Assembly (NCBI RefSeq): GCF_024606265.1
Contig: NZ_JAHHPP010000318.1
Location: 1-42,736 of the forward strand
Direction: 5' to 3'
From: Endozoicomonas sp. SESOKO1
Lineage (GTDB): Bacteria > Pseudomonadota > Gammaproteobacteria > Pseudomonadales > Endozoicomonadaceae
DNA: 42,736 nt
The notes under the pieces were generated by a model that saw only the letters and a program-made list of their open reading frames with translations, was not told where the DNA came from and made no database searches. The translations under genes were made by a program, and so were the position numbers. Numbering within the stretch: position 1 is the first letter of the stretch; every line of letters begins with the position of its first letter. Below are positions 26,628-35,288 of this stretch, piece after piece.

Positions 26628-26707
26628 AAAGCTGTAAGTTGTTAGCTGTAAGCTCTAAGTTGAAAGCGTTTTGAACTTACCGCTTAAAGCTTACGGCTTA
26701 CAGCTTT
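26628..26707. repeat. AAGCTGT-class heptad palindrome after cysC
   Basis: Two arms of about 35 bases, each made of 7-base words such as AAGCTGT, AAGTTGT and AAGCTCT, pair around a short loop. Read on the minus strand, the element supplies the last codons of cysC (Ser-Cys-Lys-Pro-stop): the stop TAA is part of a word. It fills the whole gap up to the cysQ ribosome site. Confidence 0.9.
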
Positions 26708-27293
26708 CGATAATCCCTCTTTCCCCCAGGTACTCAACAACCTTCCGCGCACACTCACTCAACGACAGTTCAGAAGTGTTAATGACCAGCTCCGGGTTTT
26801 CCGGCTTTTCGTAGGCAGAGTCGATACCAGTGAAGTTTTTGATTTCTCCTTTACGGGCCTTTTTGTAGAGGCCTTTTGGATCACGCTGTTCACAAACTTC
26901 CAGTGGGGTATCAATAAAAATTTCAATAAACTCGCCATCGGGCAGCATTTCCCGCACCATTCTCCGCTCTGAAGTAAAGGGAGAAATAAAGGCACTCAGT
27001 ACAATAAGGCCCGAATCCACAAACAGATTGGAAACTTCACCAATACGACGAATGTTTTCTACCCGGTCTTCATCACTAAAGCCGAGATCCTGGTTTAAAC
27101 GATGGCGAACATTATCCCCATCCAGTACGTAGGTGTGGTGGCCGGTTTCAAATAAATGCTCATCTACCGCATTGGCAATAGTAGACTTCCCGGAACCACT
27201 CAGCCCGGTAAACCATAAAAGGCATGGCTTTTGTTTCTTTTGGGAGGAACGCATTTCCCGCGTCACTTTATGGTGATGCCAAACAATATTCAT
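26691..27293 (-). CDS. cysC: Adenylylsulfate kinase
   Basis: Phosphorylates APS to PAPS. About 200 residues. The P-loop GLSGSGKST is at residues 30-38, followed by the APS-binding blocks [28 protein letters not shown] and [20 protein letters not shown] (in part). The start is taken at the ATG at 27293; an in-frame TTG lies two codons upstream. It is a stand-alone kinase, not fused to CysN. Its C-terminal residues and stop are supplied by a heptad repeat element. Confidence 0.96.
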   Translation of the reverse strand: MNIVWHHHKVTREMRSSQKKQKPCLLWFTGLSGSGKSTIANAVDEHLFETGHHTYVLDGDNVRHRLNQDLGFSDEDRVENIRRIGEVSNLFVDSGLIVLSAFISPFTSERRMVREMLPDGEFIEIFIDTPLEVCEQRDPKGLYKKARKGEIKNFTGIDSAYEKPENPELVINTSELSLSECARKVVEYLGERGIIESCKP

Positions 27294-27307
27294 TAACAAA
27301 GCTCTTG

Positions 27308-27388
27308 GAGAGCCGTAAGCTTTAAGCCGTAAGCTGTAAGTTAAGAGCTTTTACTTACAGCTTACAGCTTACGACTTACAGCTTTTTT
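27308..27388. repeat. AAGCTGT-class heptad palindrome after the SLC13 transporter
   Basis: Arms at about 27310-27348 and 27353-27384 are made of words AAGCCGT, AAGCTTT and AAGCTGT and pair around a short loop. On the minus strand it begins directly after the transporter's TAA (27389) and ends near the cysC start. Confidence 0.9.
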
Positions 27389-29122
27389 TTAAAAAGGAAA
27401 AAACAAAGGAATCAGCGTCAAAACAACAACGCTGTAAACGACCGAGAGCGGCAATCCAACCCGCACAAAATCCTGCACTCGGTAATTACCGGCGCTGTAA
27501 ACCATCAGGTTGGTCTGGTAGCCGAATGGGGAAATAAAGCTGGCACTGGCACCAAAAATCAGGGCGATGATAAATGGCAATGGCTCTGCTTCCCAGCGGC
27601 TGGCCATCTCCATAGCGATGGGGAAAACCAGTGCAGCTGCAGCATTGTTGTTAATTATCTCTGTAAATAACAGGGCTAGCAGATACACGCCAATCAGAGC
27701 GCCATACACTCCCCACTGGCTAAAGACAGCATTGATCGCACTGGCGATAGACCCAGCTACACCAGTGCTGATAATTACCTGGGCAATACCAAGGGTGGCA
27801 GCCACAATGGCCAGCATTTCAAATGGGAATCGTCGGCGGATCTCTTCCAGAGTCAACACTTTGGTTACAATCAGGCCACCCAGCAGAAATACCAGTCCTT
27901 CCATTAGAGGCAGTACGCCACTGACGGACAGGCCAAGGGTTATCAGAAAACCGGCCAGTACCAGCACACTGTGGGTGGGAGACAGAGCGTGCTCCACCTC
28001 AATACCATTAATCAGGTAAAAGTTACGCTCCAGGTTGGTATGCTGGCTAAAGTCCTCACCCACTGCCAGTACCAGGCTATCACCTGTGCGCAGGATGATA
28101 TTGCCCAATGAACCTTTAAGCCGTTCACTGCCACGACGGATAGCCACCACAGCCGCATCAAACTGAGTGCGGAAATTAATTTCCCGCACAGTTTTACCTA
28201 CTAATACCGACTGATGACTGATATAAGCCTCAGCCAGATTGCTCAGTAGCGGGTCACTGTCCGAATCATGGGAACCATGGAAAAGTTGCAAACCGGGGAA
28301 CTTCTTCAACAACGGAACCGCACTAACATCACCGGAGAATACCAGCACATCACCAGCTAACAGTCGTTCACCGGGGGCTACCGGGCTGATCAACTCGCTA
28401 TTGCGAACCACCTCCACCAGAAACAAACGCCCTAAGTGTCGCAAACCATTATCCAGAATGCTTTTGCCAACCAGTGGCGAGTCATCGGTAATGCGAGCAT
28501 CGACAAAATAGTTCTGCAGATCCCGGGCAGCCATTTTGCGCTCCGGCAGGAACCGATACCCCAATAACACAGTTATCAAACAGCCTACACCGGCCATCAC
28601 CAGCCCCAGTGGGGTAATGATAAAGAAGCCCAGCGCACCATAACCTTCCTGAATGGCCAGGGAATTCACAATCATATTAGTGCTGGAACCAATCAGGGTT
28701 AACCCACCACCAAAAATCGAAGCGTAGGAAAGAGGCAGCAGTACCCGGGAGGCGACAAATTGCCGGTTACGACTTACAGTACTGATCAACGAAGCGACTA
28801 CAGCCGTATTATTCACCACCGCCGAGGCAGAACAGACGACCCCAAACAACTGGCAAACCCCACGGCCATAACTACCCCGCAACAACCGATCGCCAAGCCC
28901 CGAAACAAATGGTGTTTTCTGCAAAGCCAGGGAGATCAGGATCAACAGCACCAGAGTTACCAGCGAGGGGTTAATCACATTCGCCAGCGCACTCTCCAAC
29001 TCAATCAACCCCAGGGCAACAAACACCCCAAGCGCCCCCGTAAACGCCAGCACCGGCCGCACCCGCCCAGACACCAACGCCCCGATCAACAGGGCGAGCG
29101 TAGCGAAAACGATAAACTCCAT
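27389..29122 (-). CDS. SLC13-type permease with two TrkA-C domains, probable sulfate transporter
   Basis: A 577-residue protein of the SLC13/DASS (ArsB/NhaD-like) group. The N-terminal hydrophobic half (about 1-195) contains AVVNNTAVVASL and GSSTNMIVNSL, the SNT-like substrate and sodium site. Two soluble RCK-C/TrkA-C domains follow (about 205-275, VGKSILDNGLRHLGRLFLVE; about 290-360, VLVGKTVREINFRTQFDAAV). The C-terminal half has a second site with EIINNNAAAALVFPIA and PFGYQTNLMVYSAG. Lying between cysN and cysC, it most likely imports sulfate; that specificity is inferred from context. Confidence 0.88.
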   Translation of the reverse strand: MEFIVFATLALLIGALVSGRVRPVLAFTGALGVFVALGLIELESALANVINPSLVTLVLLILISLALQKTPFVSGLGDRLLRGSYGRGVCQLFGVVCSASAVVNNTAVVASLISTVSRNRQFVASRVLLPLSYASIFGGGLTLIGSSTNMIVNSLAIQEGYGALGFFIITPLGLVMAGVGCLITVLLGYRFLPERKMAARDLQNYFVDARITDDSPLVGKSILDNGLRHLGRLFLVEVVRNSELISPVAPGERLLAGDVLVFSGDVSAVPLLKKFPGLQLFHGSHDSDSDPLLSNLAEAYISHQSVLVGKTVREINFRTQFDAAVVAIRRGSERLKGSLGNIILRTGDSLVLAVGEDFSQHTNLERNFYLINGIEVEHALSPTHSVLVLAGFLITLGLSVSGVLPLMEGLVFLLGGLIVTKVLTLEEIRRRFPFEMLAIVAATLGIAQVIISTGVAGSIASAINAVFSQWGVYGALIGVYLLALLFTEIINNNAAAALVFPIAMEMASRWEAEPLPFIIALIFGASASFISPFGYQTNLMVYSAGNYRVQDFVRVGLPLSVVYSVVVLTLIPLFFPF

Positions 29123-29138
29123 AAGAAGATGGAAGCGC

Positions 29139-29206
29139 TGAGCCGTAAGCCGTAAGCTGTAAGTAAAAGCTTTCCACTTACAGCTTAAAGCTTACAACTT
29201 ACAGCT
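29139..29206. repeat. AAGCTGT-class heptad palindrome after cysN
   Basis: Words AAGCTGT, AAGTTGT and AAGCTTT run on the minus strand from the end of cysN. The cysN stop (Lys-Lys-Leu-stop, CTG TAA) is inside the first word. The matching arm (AAGCCGT, AAGCCGT, AAGCTGT on the plus strand) ends 17 bases before the transporter start. Confidence 0.9.
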
Positions 29207-30623
29207 TCTTTACCTCCCAATGCGGAAAGTATTCCCGAACCAGTGCGTTCATCTTCAACTCAAACTCCCGCATCCGCTCCGGCGTCATCTCGCCTTTAGC
29301 ATCCAGTTTCAAGCCTCCCTCCTCGGATTTGCCGATTACCATCCCGGCACCCACAGTAATATTGGTCATCCGGTCGATAACGATAAAGCTACCGCAGGAT
29401 GTGATCTTTTCGTAAGGCTCAAAGACAATAGGCTGGCTGGTGCAAAGCTGACAGGTACCGATTTCATTCAGGGCCAGCTGATGTGCCTCTTCCTGCTCCA
29501 GGGTGTTTACATTGGTGCGGTGGTAGATAGTTTCTACACGTCCATAGACGTTTTTAGTAGCAAACTTCAGGGCGTATTCACGACCAGGAACCATGGCCTG
29601 TTCGCTCATCCATACCATGTTGGCATCCAGCACATTGCTCACTTCCGGCAGCTGGTCGCTGCGCACCAGCATATCGCCCCGGGAGATATCAATCTCATCA
29701 TCCAGTGTCAGGGTAATGGCCTGGTCAACAAAGGCATCGGGCTGTTCACCATCCGGTGTATAAACCGCCTTTACTGTAGATTGTTTACCGGCAGGCAGAA
29801 CGGTTACGGCATCACCTTTATGAATTTCCCCGGAAGCAATAGTCCCACAGAAACCACGAAAGTCCAGGTTAGGCCGGTTGACGTACTGCACAGGGAAGCG
29901 AAAGGCACCGTAATCCTTGTTATCAGTCACCGTCACGGTTTCCAGCAGTTTCATCAGTGTGGCGCCGGGATACCAAGGCATCTTCTCACTGGTTTCTACA
30001 ACGTTATCCCCACGCAGGGCAGAGATAGGCACAAAGCGGATATCACCAATATTCAGCTGCTCCGCAAACGCTTTATAGTCGGCCTTAATCTCCCGAAACC
30101 GATCCTGGGAATACTCCACCAGATCCATCTTGTTCACTGCCACAATCACATGGCGAATGCCCAACAGGCTGACAATAAAACTATGCCGTTTCGTCTGGGT
30201 CTGCACCCCATGGCGGGCATCAATCAGAATAATGGCCAGGTCACAGTTAGAAGCGCCAGTAGCCATATTACGGGTGTACTGCTCATGCCCAGGGCAGTCG
30301 GCAATAATAAACTTACGCTTATCGGTCGAAAAATACCGGTAAGCAACATCAATAGTAATACCCTGCTCCCGCTCAGACTGAAGCCCATCAACCAGCAACG
30401 CCAGGTCAAACTCTTCATCGGTAGTATTAAACTTCTTAGAATCCTGCTTAATCGCCCCCAACTGATCTTCAAAGATCACCTTGGAGTCATGCAGCAATCG
30501 CCCGATCAGGGTAGATTTCCCATCATCCACATTACCGCATGTCAAAAACCGCAGCATATCTTTCGACTCATGCTGCTTCAGATAGGCGAGAATATCTTTT
30601 TCAATTAATTCGGATTGATTCAT
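29199..30623 (-). CDS. cysN: Sulfate adenylyltransferase GTPase subunit
   Basis: GTPase that drives sulfate adenylylation by CysD to form APS. The 474 residues match E. coli CysN (475). G motifs are visible: GNVDDGKST (residues 30-38), [17 protein letters not shown] and NKMDLVEYS. The EF-Tu-like beta-barrel domains follow. There is no fused APS kinase domain, consistent with the separate cysC. It is separated from cysD by a small S23-type gene and two heptad elements. Its stop codon is within a heptad word. Confidence 0.97.
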   Translation of the reverse strand: MNQSELIEKDILAYLKQHESKDMLRFLTCGNVDDGKSTLIGRLLHDSKVIFEDQLGAIKQDSKKFNTTDEEFDLALLVDGLQSEREQGITIDVAYRYFSTDKRKFIIADCPGHEQYTRNMATGASNCDLAIILIDARHGVQTQTKRHSFIVSLLGIRHVIVAVNKMDLVEYSQDRFREIKADYKAFAEQLNIGDIRFVPISALRGDNVVETSEKMPWYPGATLMKLLETVTVTDNKDYGAFRFPVQYVNRPNLDFRGFCGTIASGEIHKGDAVTVLPAGKQSTVKAVYTPDGEQPDAFVDQAITLTLDDEIDISRGDMLVRSDQLPEVSNVLDANMVWMSEQAMVPGREYALKFATKNVYGRVETIYHRTNVNTLEQEEAHQLALNEIGTCQLCTSQPIVFEPYEKITSCGSFIVIDRMTNITVGAGMVIGKSEEGGLKLDAKGEMTPERMREFELKMNALVREYFPHWEVKKL

Positions 30624-30649
30624 TTTATTTTTCTTAGCGAAGTTGGAAA

Positions 30650-30726
30650 AAAGCTGTAAGTTTGAAGCTGTAAGCTGTAAGTTTTTATCGCTTTTAACTT
30701 ACAGCTTACGGCTTACCGCTTAAAAC
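30650..30726. repeat. AAGCTGT-class heptad palindrome after the S23-type gene
   Basis: Paired arms of words AAGCTGT, AAGCCGT and AAGCGGT. The upstream gene ends Lys-Arg-stop as AAG CGG TAA, wholly within one repeat word and the next. The element fills most of the gap to the cysN start. Confidence 0.9.
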
Positions 30727-31069
30727 TTTCCCCGCTTATCGATTTGGATAAACTGAACAGCATGGAAGATATTTCACGGGTATCTTGCAGCCAGCTTTTA
30801 CCTGTCTGGCTTTCGATATAACCAATATCCATGCCAATGTAAATTTGGGTTCGCAGCTCTGCACAGGAACCATTGGCAATAGAAAGGAAGTGAACTTTTT
30901 CTTTACTACTGTTGCGCGCCATTCCTTCAGCAATATCACTGGGAACTGATAGACCTGAACGAGTTATCTGATCCCGAAACCCATAATCCTGAAGGCGTTT
31001 CAACTCTTTATACAATTGTGCTGAAAGCCGTGCAGACCGCTTCCAAACCTCTAGCTTCTCAAAATTCAT
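30713..31069 (-). CDS. Four-helix bundle protein (S23/IVP family)
   Basis: A 118-residue protein starting MNFEKLEVWKRSARLSAQLY, the standard opening of the S23 ribosomal-intervening-sequence family. Further blocks are GFRDQITRSGLSVPSDIAEG, SIANGSCAELRTQI and a C-terminal helix. These proteins form pentameric four-helix bundles of unknown function; they were first seen inside 23S rRNA insertions, but free-standing copies in polysaccharide and other loci are common. An in-frame start 24 bases upstream is possible. Sitting between cysD and cysN, it splits an otherwise tight pair. Confidence 0.88.
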   Translation of the reverse strand: MNFEKLEVWKRSARLSAQLYKELKRLQDYGFRDQITRSGLSVPSDIAEGMARNSSKEKVHFLSIANGSCAELRTQIYIGMDIGYIESQTGKSWLQDTREISSMLFSLSKSISGESFKR

Positions 31070-31120
31070 AAGTTGCTCTCTTTTTATCACCAAAAGAGCA
31101 TAATGCTAGCAGAGGTTTTT

Positions 31121-31192
31121 AGAGCTATAAGTTTTAAGCTGTAAGCTATAAGTCTTTTACTTACAGCTTAAAGCTATTAACTTACAGCTTCT
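31121..31192. repeat. AAGCTGT-class heptad palindrome after cysD
   Basis: Words AAGCTGT, AAGTTAA and TAGCTTT on the minus strand start one base after the cysD stop (TAA at 31193-31195). The second arm (AAGCTGT, AAGCTAT on the plus strand) completes the palindrome. Confidence 0.9.
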
Positions 31193-32104
31193 TTAGAAAT
31201 AGCCCTCGATTTTCTTCTTCTCCATCGACCCCGCCGAGTCATGGTCAATAACCCGCCCTTGTCGTTCAGAAGTCCGGGCTAATAACATCTCCTGAATAAT
31301 TTCCGGTAGTGTTGTAGCTTTCGATTCCACCGCACCGGTTAGCGGATAACAACCCAAAGTACGAAAACGTACCCACTTCATTTCCGGGGTTTCCCCTTCA
31401 TGCAGTGGCATACGGTCGTCGTCTACCATGATCAGCGTACCATCGCGGTTCACGACTGGGCGTTCTGCTGCGTAGTAAAGAGGAACGATATCAATGTTCT
31501 CCAGGAATATATACTGCCAGATATCCAGCTCAGTCCAGTTGGAAAGAGGGAATACACGAATGCTTTCACCTTTTTCTACCTTGCCGTTATATGTATTCCA
31601 GAGTTCTGGCCGCTGATTCTTTGGGTCCCAGCGGTGGTTCTTATCCCGGAAGGAGTATACCCGCTCTTTCGCCCGGGACTTCTCTTCATCCCGGCGGGCA
31701 CCACCAAAGGCAGCATCAAACTTATATTTATTCAAAGCCTGCTTCAGGGCTTCGGTTTTCATCACATCCGTATACTTGGCACTGCCATGATCAAACGGAT
31801 TGATATTGGCAGCCCTACCTTCCTGATTGGTATGAACAATCAACTCCATCCCATACTTTTCCGCTATCTGGTTACGGAACTCAATCATCGCCCGGAACTT
31901 CCAGGTGGTGTCGATATGCATCAACGGAAATGGGGGAGCCCCGGGCGCAAATGCTTTTGCGGCCAGATGCAGCATAACTGCCGAATCTTTACCAATAGAA
32001 TAAAGCATCACCGGGTTTTCAAACTCGGCGGCTACTTCTCGGATAATATGAATACTTTCCGCCTCAAGTTGTTTGAGGTGGGTTAGGTGTTTTTTTTCGA
32101 TCAT
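31193..32104 (-). CDS. cysD: Sulfate adenylyltransferase small subunit
   Basis: Forms APS from ATP and sulfate, coupled to CysN. It has 303 residues, the family's usual length. The PP-loop is [18 protein letters not shown] (SIGKDS at residues 36-41). Other blocks are [49 protein letters not shown] and [16 protein letters not shown]. It is the first gene of the minus-strand sulfate-activation set. No cysH, cysI or cysJ follows, so the local purpose seems to be PAPS supply. Confidence 0.97.
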   Translation of the reverse strand: MIEKKHLTHLKQLEAESIHIIREVAAEFENPVMLYSIGKDSAVMLHLAAKAFAPGAPPFPLMHIDTTWKFRAMIEFRNQIAEKYGMELIVHTNQEGRAANINPFDHGSAKYTDVMKTEALKQALNKYKFDAAFGGARRDEEKSRAKERVYSFRDKNHRWDPKNQRPELWNTYNGKVEKGESIRVFPLSNWTELDIWQYIFLENIDIVPLYYAAERPVVNRDGTLIMVDDDRMPLHEGETPEMKWVRFRTLGCYPLTGAVESKATTLPEIIQEMLLARTSERQGRVIDHDSAGSMEKKKIEGYF

Positions 32105-32140
32105 GGAATTTTATTCAGGAGGTGGGATTGATGAAGATAG

Positions 32141-32220
32141 GTTATAAGTTTTAAGCTGTAAGCCGTAAGTAAAAGCTTTTAAATTACAGCTTAAAACTTA
32201 CAGCTTAAAACTTACAGCTG
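32141..32220. repeat. AAGCTGT-class heptad palindrome truncating a small gene
   Basis: Arms of words AAGCTGT, AAGTTTT and AAGCCGT. On the minus strand the element opens inside the last codons of the small frame at 32212-32328 (Gln-Leu-stop, CTG TAA), so it defines where that protein ends. The other arm ends about 40 bases before cysD. Confidence 0.88.
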
Positions 32221-32328
32221 GTACTCAAGAGAAAAGCAGGGTTTAAATCTGTCATAATTCAAAGTCTGCACTGCAGGCGCTTTTATCTGTAACCCTTTAT
32301 CATTTTTTGGTTTTTTGATACGACCCAT
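32212..32328 (-). pseudogene. Short frame after the Panacea gene, probable 5' remnant of its toxin partner
   Basis: A 38-codon frame reading MGRIKKPKNDKGLQIKAPAV, then QTLNYDRFKPCFSLEYQL and a stop. AGGA lies upstream of the ATG and the gene follows the Panacea antitoxin by 36 bases on the same strand. I believe the K-rich start and the KPxFSLxYL segment are the opening of a longer protein often found beside DUF4065 antitoxins, but I cannot confirm the family. The stop codon comes from a heptad element, which suggests the rest of the gene was lost or replaced. Confidence 0.55.
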
Positions 32329-32364
32329 CACTAATCCTGTTACCGGTCAAACCAGAACAAAAGA

Positions 32365-32802
32365 TCAATTCAATTGCGTTTTGAAATAATCCGTCATTGT
32401 CTGTTCATTTACGTAACCACCTGTCCTGTATGCCTCTGTCCAAGGTGGTTCGTCATGGGTCATATTGCGTAGCTTCCACGCAGAGAACTGGCCATAAACA
32501 TCATATACTTCATCCAATAAGCCCTGTTCTTCGGGAGACAGGCTCTCAGCGTCAAACTCATCAGGCGTATCAATCGCACCACTCCCAAAGGTTTTAAAAC
32601 GATGATAAAGCTCTGTGATCACAGGACCATGCTGCCAGGCTTCAATTGCGTTGTTGAATAAGGGGCTATCAAAAATAGCCAGGGCAAACCCCTGAGCATA
32701 ATAAACCAGTTTCTGCAGTTTAAGGTTAGAAATCAGATCACCTGCATCATCACTGTTGGCTTTGTTTAAAAAATAAGCCGCGACCTGGAATACATCGGCC
32801 AT
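32365..32802 (-). CDS. Panacea-domain (DUF4065, SocA-like) antitoxin
   Basis: A 145-residue Panacea protein. Family blocks are VAAYFLNKANSD, NLKLQKLVYYAQGFALAIFD, IEAWQHGPVITELYHRFK and LEEVYDVYGQFSAWKL-like text near the end (LLDEVYDVYGQFSAWKLRNM). Panacea domains neutralise diverse toxins. The start is placed at MADVFQVAAYF behind a G-rich site; nine further codons are open upstream. The partner toxin would be the truncated frame just downstream. Confidence 0.88.
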   Translation of the reverse strand: MADVFQVAAYFLNKANSDDAGDLISNLKLQKLVYYAQGFALAIFDSPLFNNAIEAWQHGPVITELYHRFKTFGSGAIDTPDEFDAESLSPEEQGLLDEVYDVYGQFSAWKLRNMTHDEPPWTEAYRTGGYVNEQTMTDYFKTQLN

Positions 32803-32849
32803 AAATACCCCCGTGGGAAGAAAGCTCATCCATTATAGCCATCGGCTGG

Positions 32850-32945
32850 CAAAGCTGTAATTTTTTTAAGCTGTAAGTTTTAAGCTGTAAGCCGTAAGCA
32901 AAAAGACTTTTACTTACAGCTAATAACTTACAGCTTACAGCTTAT
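32850..32945. repeat. AAGCTGT-class heptad palindrome after the flippase gene
   Basis: The longest AAGCTGT-class element seen. On the minus strand it starts three bases after the flippase TGA with words AAGCTGT, AAGCTGT, AAGTTAT, and the second arm reads AAGCTGT, AAGTTTT, AAGCTGT, AAGCCGT on the plus strand. It reaches to about 48 bases before the Panacea start. Confidence 0.9.
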
Positions 32946-32948
32946 TGC

Positions 32949-34271
32949 TCACCCCGTCCGTCGCCAGACGGCGAGAGTGTTAAACCCAAGCCGCCGCTTA
33001 ACCATTCCAACCGCTAAAAGATTCTGGCTGGCCAACGCAATCGCCGTTGCCACCGCAGCACCGGTCACGCCATATAGCGGGGTTAACACCAGTGCAAGAA
33101 TGATGGCCATTGGGCCACTGATAAAGGCGACATTACGCAGGTCTTTTTCATGGCCGCTCATGGAGAGTAGATAACCTACGGAGCCGGTCATTACATTGAC
33201 AAACTGGCCAAGGGCAAGAATACGCAGCAGGTTGGTTCCGCTTTTATACTGCTCGCCAAACAGCCACATCAGCCATTCCGGGAAGATCAGCATAAAGCCC
33301 ACAATGGGCAGGGCGAAGAGCACTATCAGTTTGGTGGCTTTAAGGGCGATGCGTTCCAGTTGTTCGCTTTTGCCTTGTTTGTAGAGGGCGGCAAATTTTG
33401 GGGCGACCACCAGGTTGACAGCCATCAGTACAAAGCTGGTGAGCATGGCGGTTCGCTGGGCTACGGCTAGAATGGCCAGCTCTTCTGGTGGTACATAGGC
33501 TCCGGAGACCAGTTGGCCTGCCCATTGTACGCCCAAGCCCATTAGTGCTACCCACCAGAGGGGGAGGCAGCTTTGCCAGAGGGTGGTTGCTGGAAATTGC
33601 CCAACGCCGCACCAGTGAATGCCCGGTTTGCGTAGCCACCAGAACAGGGATATGAACATGGTGATCAGGCAGGCCAGGGAGTAAAAGGCGGCTGTTGTCT
33701 GGGCTGTGGTGGCCAAACCTGATAACAGGGCTGCGGCCAGTAACAGTTGCACCAGGATATTTATGGTGCTGACGGATTTTACTACATCGCCTATAGCTTG
33801 AAGCGCATGGGCGTTCAGGGTGAGCAGGGCGAACAGGGTTACCGATGGTGCCATGGCTTGCAGGGCTGTGGTTGCATCCGGTTTTTCCAGGATGTGTTCT
33901 GCCAGCCAGGGGCTGGTGAAGTAAAGTAGTACTCCAAGGCTGGTGGCGGACAGGAAAGCCCAGAGGGTGCCGGTTTTGTGAGCAGCGCTGGCCTCGTTCC
34001 AGTTTTGTTCGGATTTGCTGCTGCCGATGAAGCGGAGCAGGCTTGTCTGCAAGCCTATTAGCCCCATCATGGCCAATACCTGAACAACCGTAAATGCCAG
34101 GAAATAGTAACCTGCCTGTTGCGGGGGCAGAGTCCGGGCGATGATCAGGTTTAGGAGGAAGCCGCTTCCGGCACCGAAAGCGCGAACGGTGAAAGCCAGT
34201 GCTGACTGAAACAGTAGCCCATTTTTTTTCCGCCCAAAGGCTCCATGGAGTTTTGCCATTACCGGGTTCAT
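32949..34271 (-). CDS. Polysaccharide flippase (Wzx/MATE-like, MOP superfamily)
   Basis: A 440-residue membrane protein with about twelve hydrophobic helices. The opening VRAFGAGSGFLLNLIIARTL and the QAGYYFLAFTVVQVLAMMGL region are typical of oligosaccharide flippases. It should move lipid-linked repeat units across the inner membrane. It lies just downstream of the kpsF/kdsD-type gene on the same strand. Its base composition is like the core genes, unlike the AT-rich capsule block beyond 37 kb. Confidence 0.88.
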   Translation of the reverse strand: MNPVMAKLHGAFGRKKNGLLFQSALAFTVRAFGAGSGFLLNLIIARTLPPQQAGYYFLAFTVVQVLAMMGLIGLQTSLLRFIGSSKSEQNWNEASAAHKTGTLWAFLSATSLGVLLYFTSPWLAEHILEKPDATTALQAMAPSVTLFALLTLNAHALQAIGDVVKSVSTINILVQLLLAAALLSGLATTAQTTAAFYSLACLITMFISLFWWLRKPGIHWCGVGQFPATTLWQSCLPLWWVALMGLGVQWAGQLVSGAYVPPEELAILAVAQRTAMLTSFVLMAVNLVVAPKFAALYKQGKSEQLERIALKATKLIVLFALPIVGFMLIFPEWLMWLFGEQYKSGTNLLRILALGQFVNVMTGSVGYLLSMSGHEKDLRNVAFISGPMAIILALVLTPLYGVTGAAVATAIALASQNLLAVGMVKRRLGFNTLAVWRRTG

Positions 34272-34311
34272 AAAGCCCCCGGTAAACTTTTATGGTACAA
34301 AGGCATCAAAA

Positions 34312-35265
34312 TTACACAGCCCATTCCAGCAAGCCGACTACTTTCTCCTTTTCATTAAGAGCAACCAGCCACTTAATGTGTTTGTCCTTCATCAGGCTCT
34401 CTGCCTCAACCAGCATGGCACCAGAATGGATACAAACAGGGTTTTCACTCATCAGGTCTTTTGCAAATACATCTTCCAATGATTTATGGTCAAGCAGATA
34501 ACGTCTTAAATCCCCATCAGTAATCACCCCTCGAAGCAAATCACCCTCAGTAACCAGTGCCAAGCCGGTTCGGCTTTCTGTCATCGCAACAATAACTGAA
34601 TTCATGGACGACTCAGGCTGAACAAAGGGCAGGTTATCAGAAACCATCATATCCCTGACTCTGGTCAGTAAACGTCTACCCAGGCTGCCTCCGGGGTGAT
34701 AGTTAGCGAACTCTTCAGGCTGAAAGTCACGCAATTTCATCAGCGCTACTGCCAGGGCATCACCAATAACAAGAGCAGCGGTGGTGGATGTGGTTGGCGC
34801 CAGATTATGGGGGCAGATCTCTCTGGCAACAGATGCATCCAGCAACACGTCGGCGTTTCTGGCCAGTGTCGAATCCAGCCTGCCGGTGATGGCGATAATC
34901 TTGTTACCAAACCGCTTCAGAGGAGGAATCAGTTTCAACACTTCATCGGTTTCACCACTGTAGGAAATCAACACCAGTAGATCGGCATACTGATCATAAC
35001 GCACCATCCCCAAGTCACCATGATAAGCTTCTGCCGGATGCATAAAGAAACTGCGAGTGCCAGTGGAGGCCAGGGTAGCCGCAATCTTTTTACCAATCAG
35101 GCCGGATTTTCCCATACCGGAAATAATCACCCGGCCTTTGCAGGCATACATAAGTTCAGCGGCATTAGCGAAGTCATCATTCACACGGTCGCTAAGAGTA
35201 ACAAGTGCATTAGCCTGTTCTGCAATGGCAGCCTTAATGGTACTTTTCAATAGTATGGGTTCCAT
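34312..35265 (-). CDS. kdsD: D-arabinose-5-phosphate isomerase (KpsF/KdsD/GutQ)
   Basis: Interconverts ribulose-5-phosphate and arabinose-5-phosphate, the first step of Kdo synthesis. The 317 residues consist of an N-terminal SIS domain (VIISGMGKSGLIGKKIAATL; HPAEAYHGDLGMV; ISYSGETDEVLKLIP) and two C-terminal CBS domains (about 200-255 and 270-317). It stands with kdsB and kdsA, so all the soluble Kdo-forming steps except the KdsC phosphatase are together. KpsF would be the capsule-specific name; the sequence does not separate it from KdsD. Confidence 0.93.
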   Translation of the reverse strand: MEPILLKSTIKAAIAEQANALVTLSDRVNDDFANAAELMYACKGRVIISGMGKSGLIGKKIAATLASTGTRSFFMHPAEAYHGDLGMVRYDQYADLLVLISYSGETDEVLKLIPPLKRFGNKIIAITGRLDSTLARNADVLLDASVAREICPHNLAPTTSTTAALVIGDALAVALMKLRDFQPEEFANYHPGGSLGRRLLTRVRDMMVSDNLPFVQPESSMNSVIVAMTESRTGLALVTEGDLLRGVITDGDLRRYLLDHKSLEDVFAKDLMSENPVCIHSGAMLVEAESLMKDKHIKWLVALNEKEKVVGLLEWAV

Positions 35266-35288
35266 AAATAATCTCTTCCATAAGTGCT

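Noticed and set aside
26628-26707. Heptad palindromes as ordinary intrinsic terminators
   Set aside because: The stems are long and AU-rich, and no U-tract follows them on the coding strand; the next gene of the same operon starts directly after. An effect on RNA stability remains possible.
29220-30608. Long plus-strand open frame of 462 codons opposite cysN
   Set aside because: It is antisense to a clear, full-length CysN and has no family features; it is a shadow of cysN codon use.
31400-32086. Plus-strand open frame of 228 codons opposite cysD
   Set aside because: Antisense to complete CysD; composition reflects the opposite strand.
32119-32155. AGGAGGTGGGATTG followed by ATG on the plus strand, like a small gene start
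   Set aside because: The frame stops after seven codons inside a heptad element and lies antisense to the cysD leader; chance is the simplest reading.
26628-32945. The regular repeats between the cys genes as a CRISPR array
   Set aside because: There are no uniform repeats with unique spacers and no cas genes; the words are 7 bases long and arranged in inverted arms.
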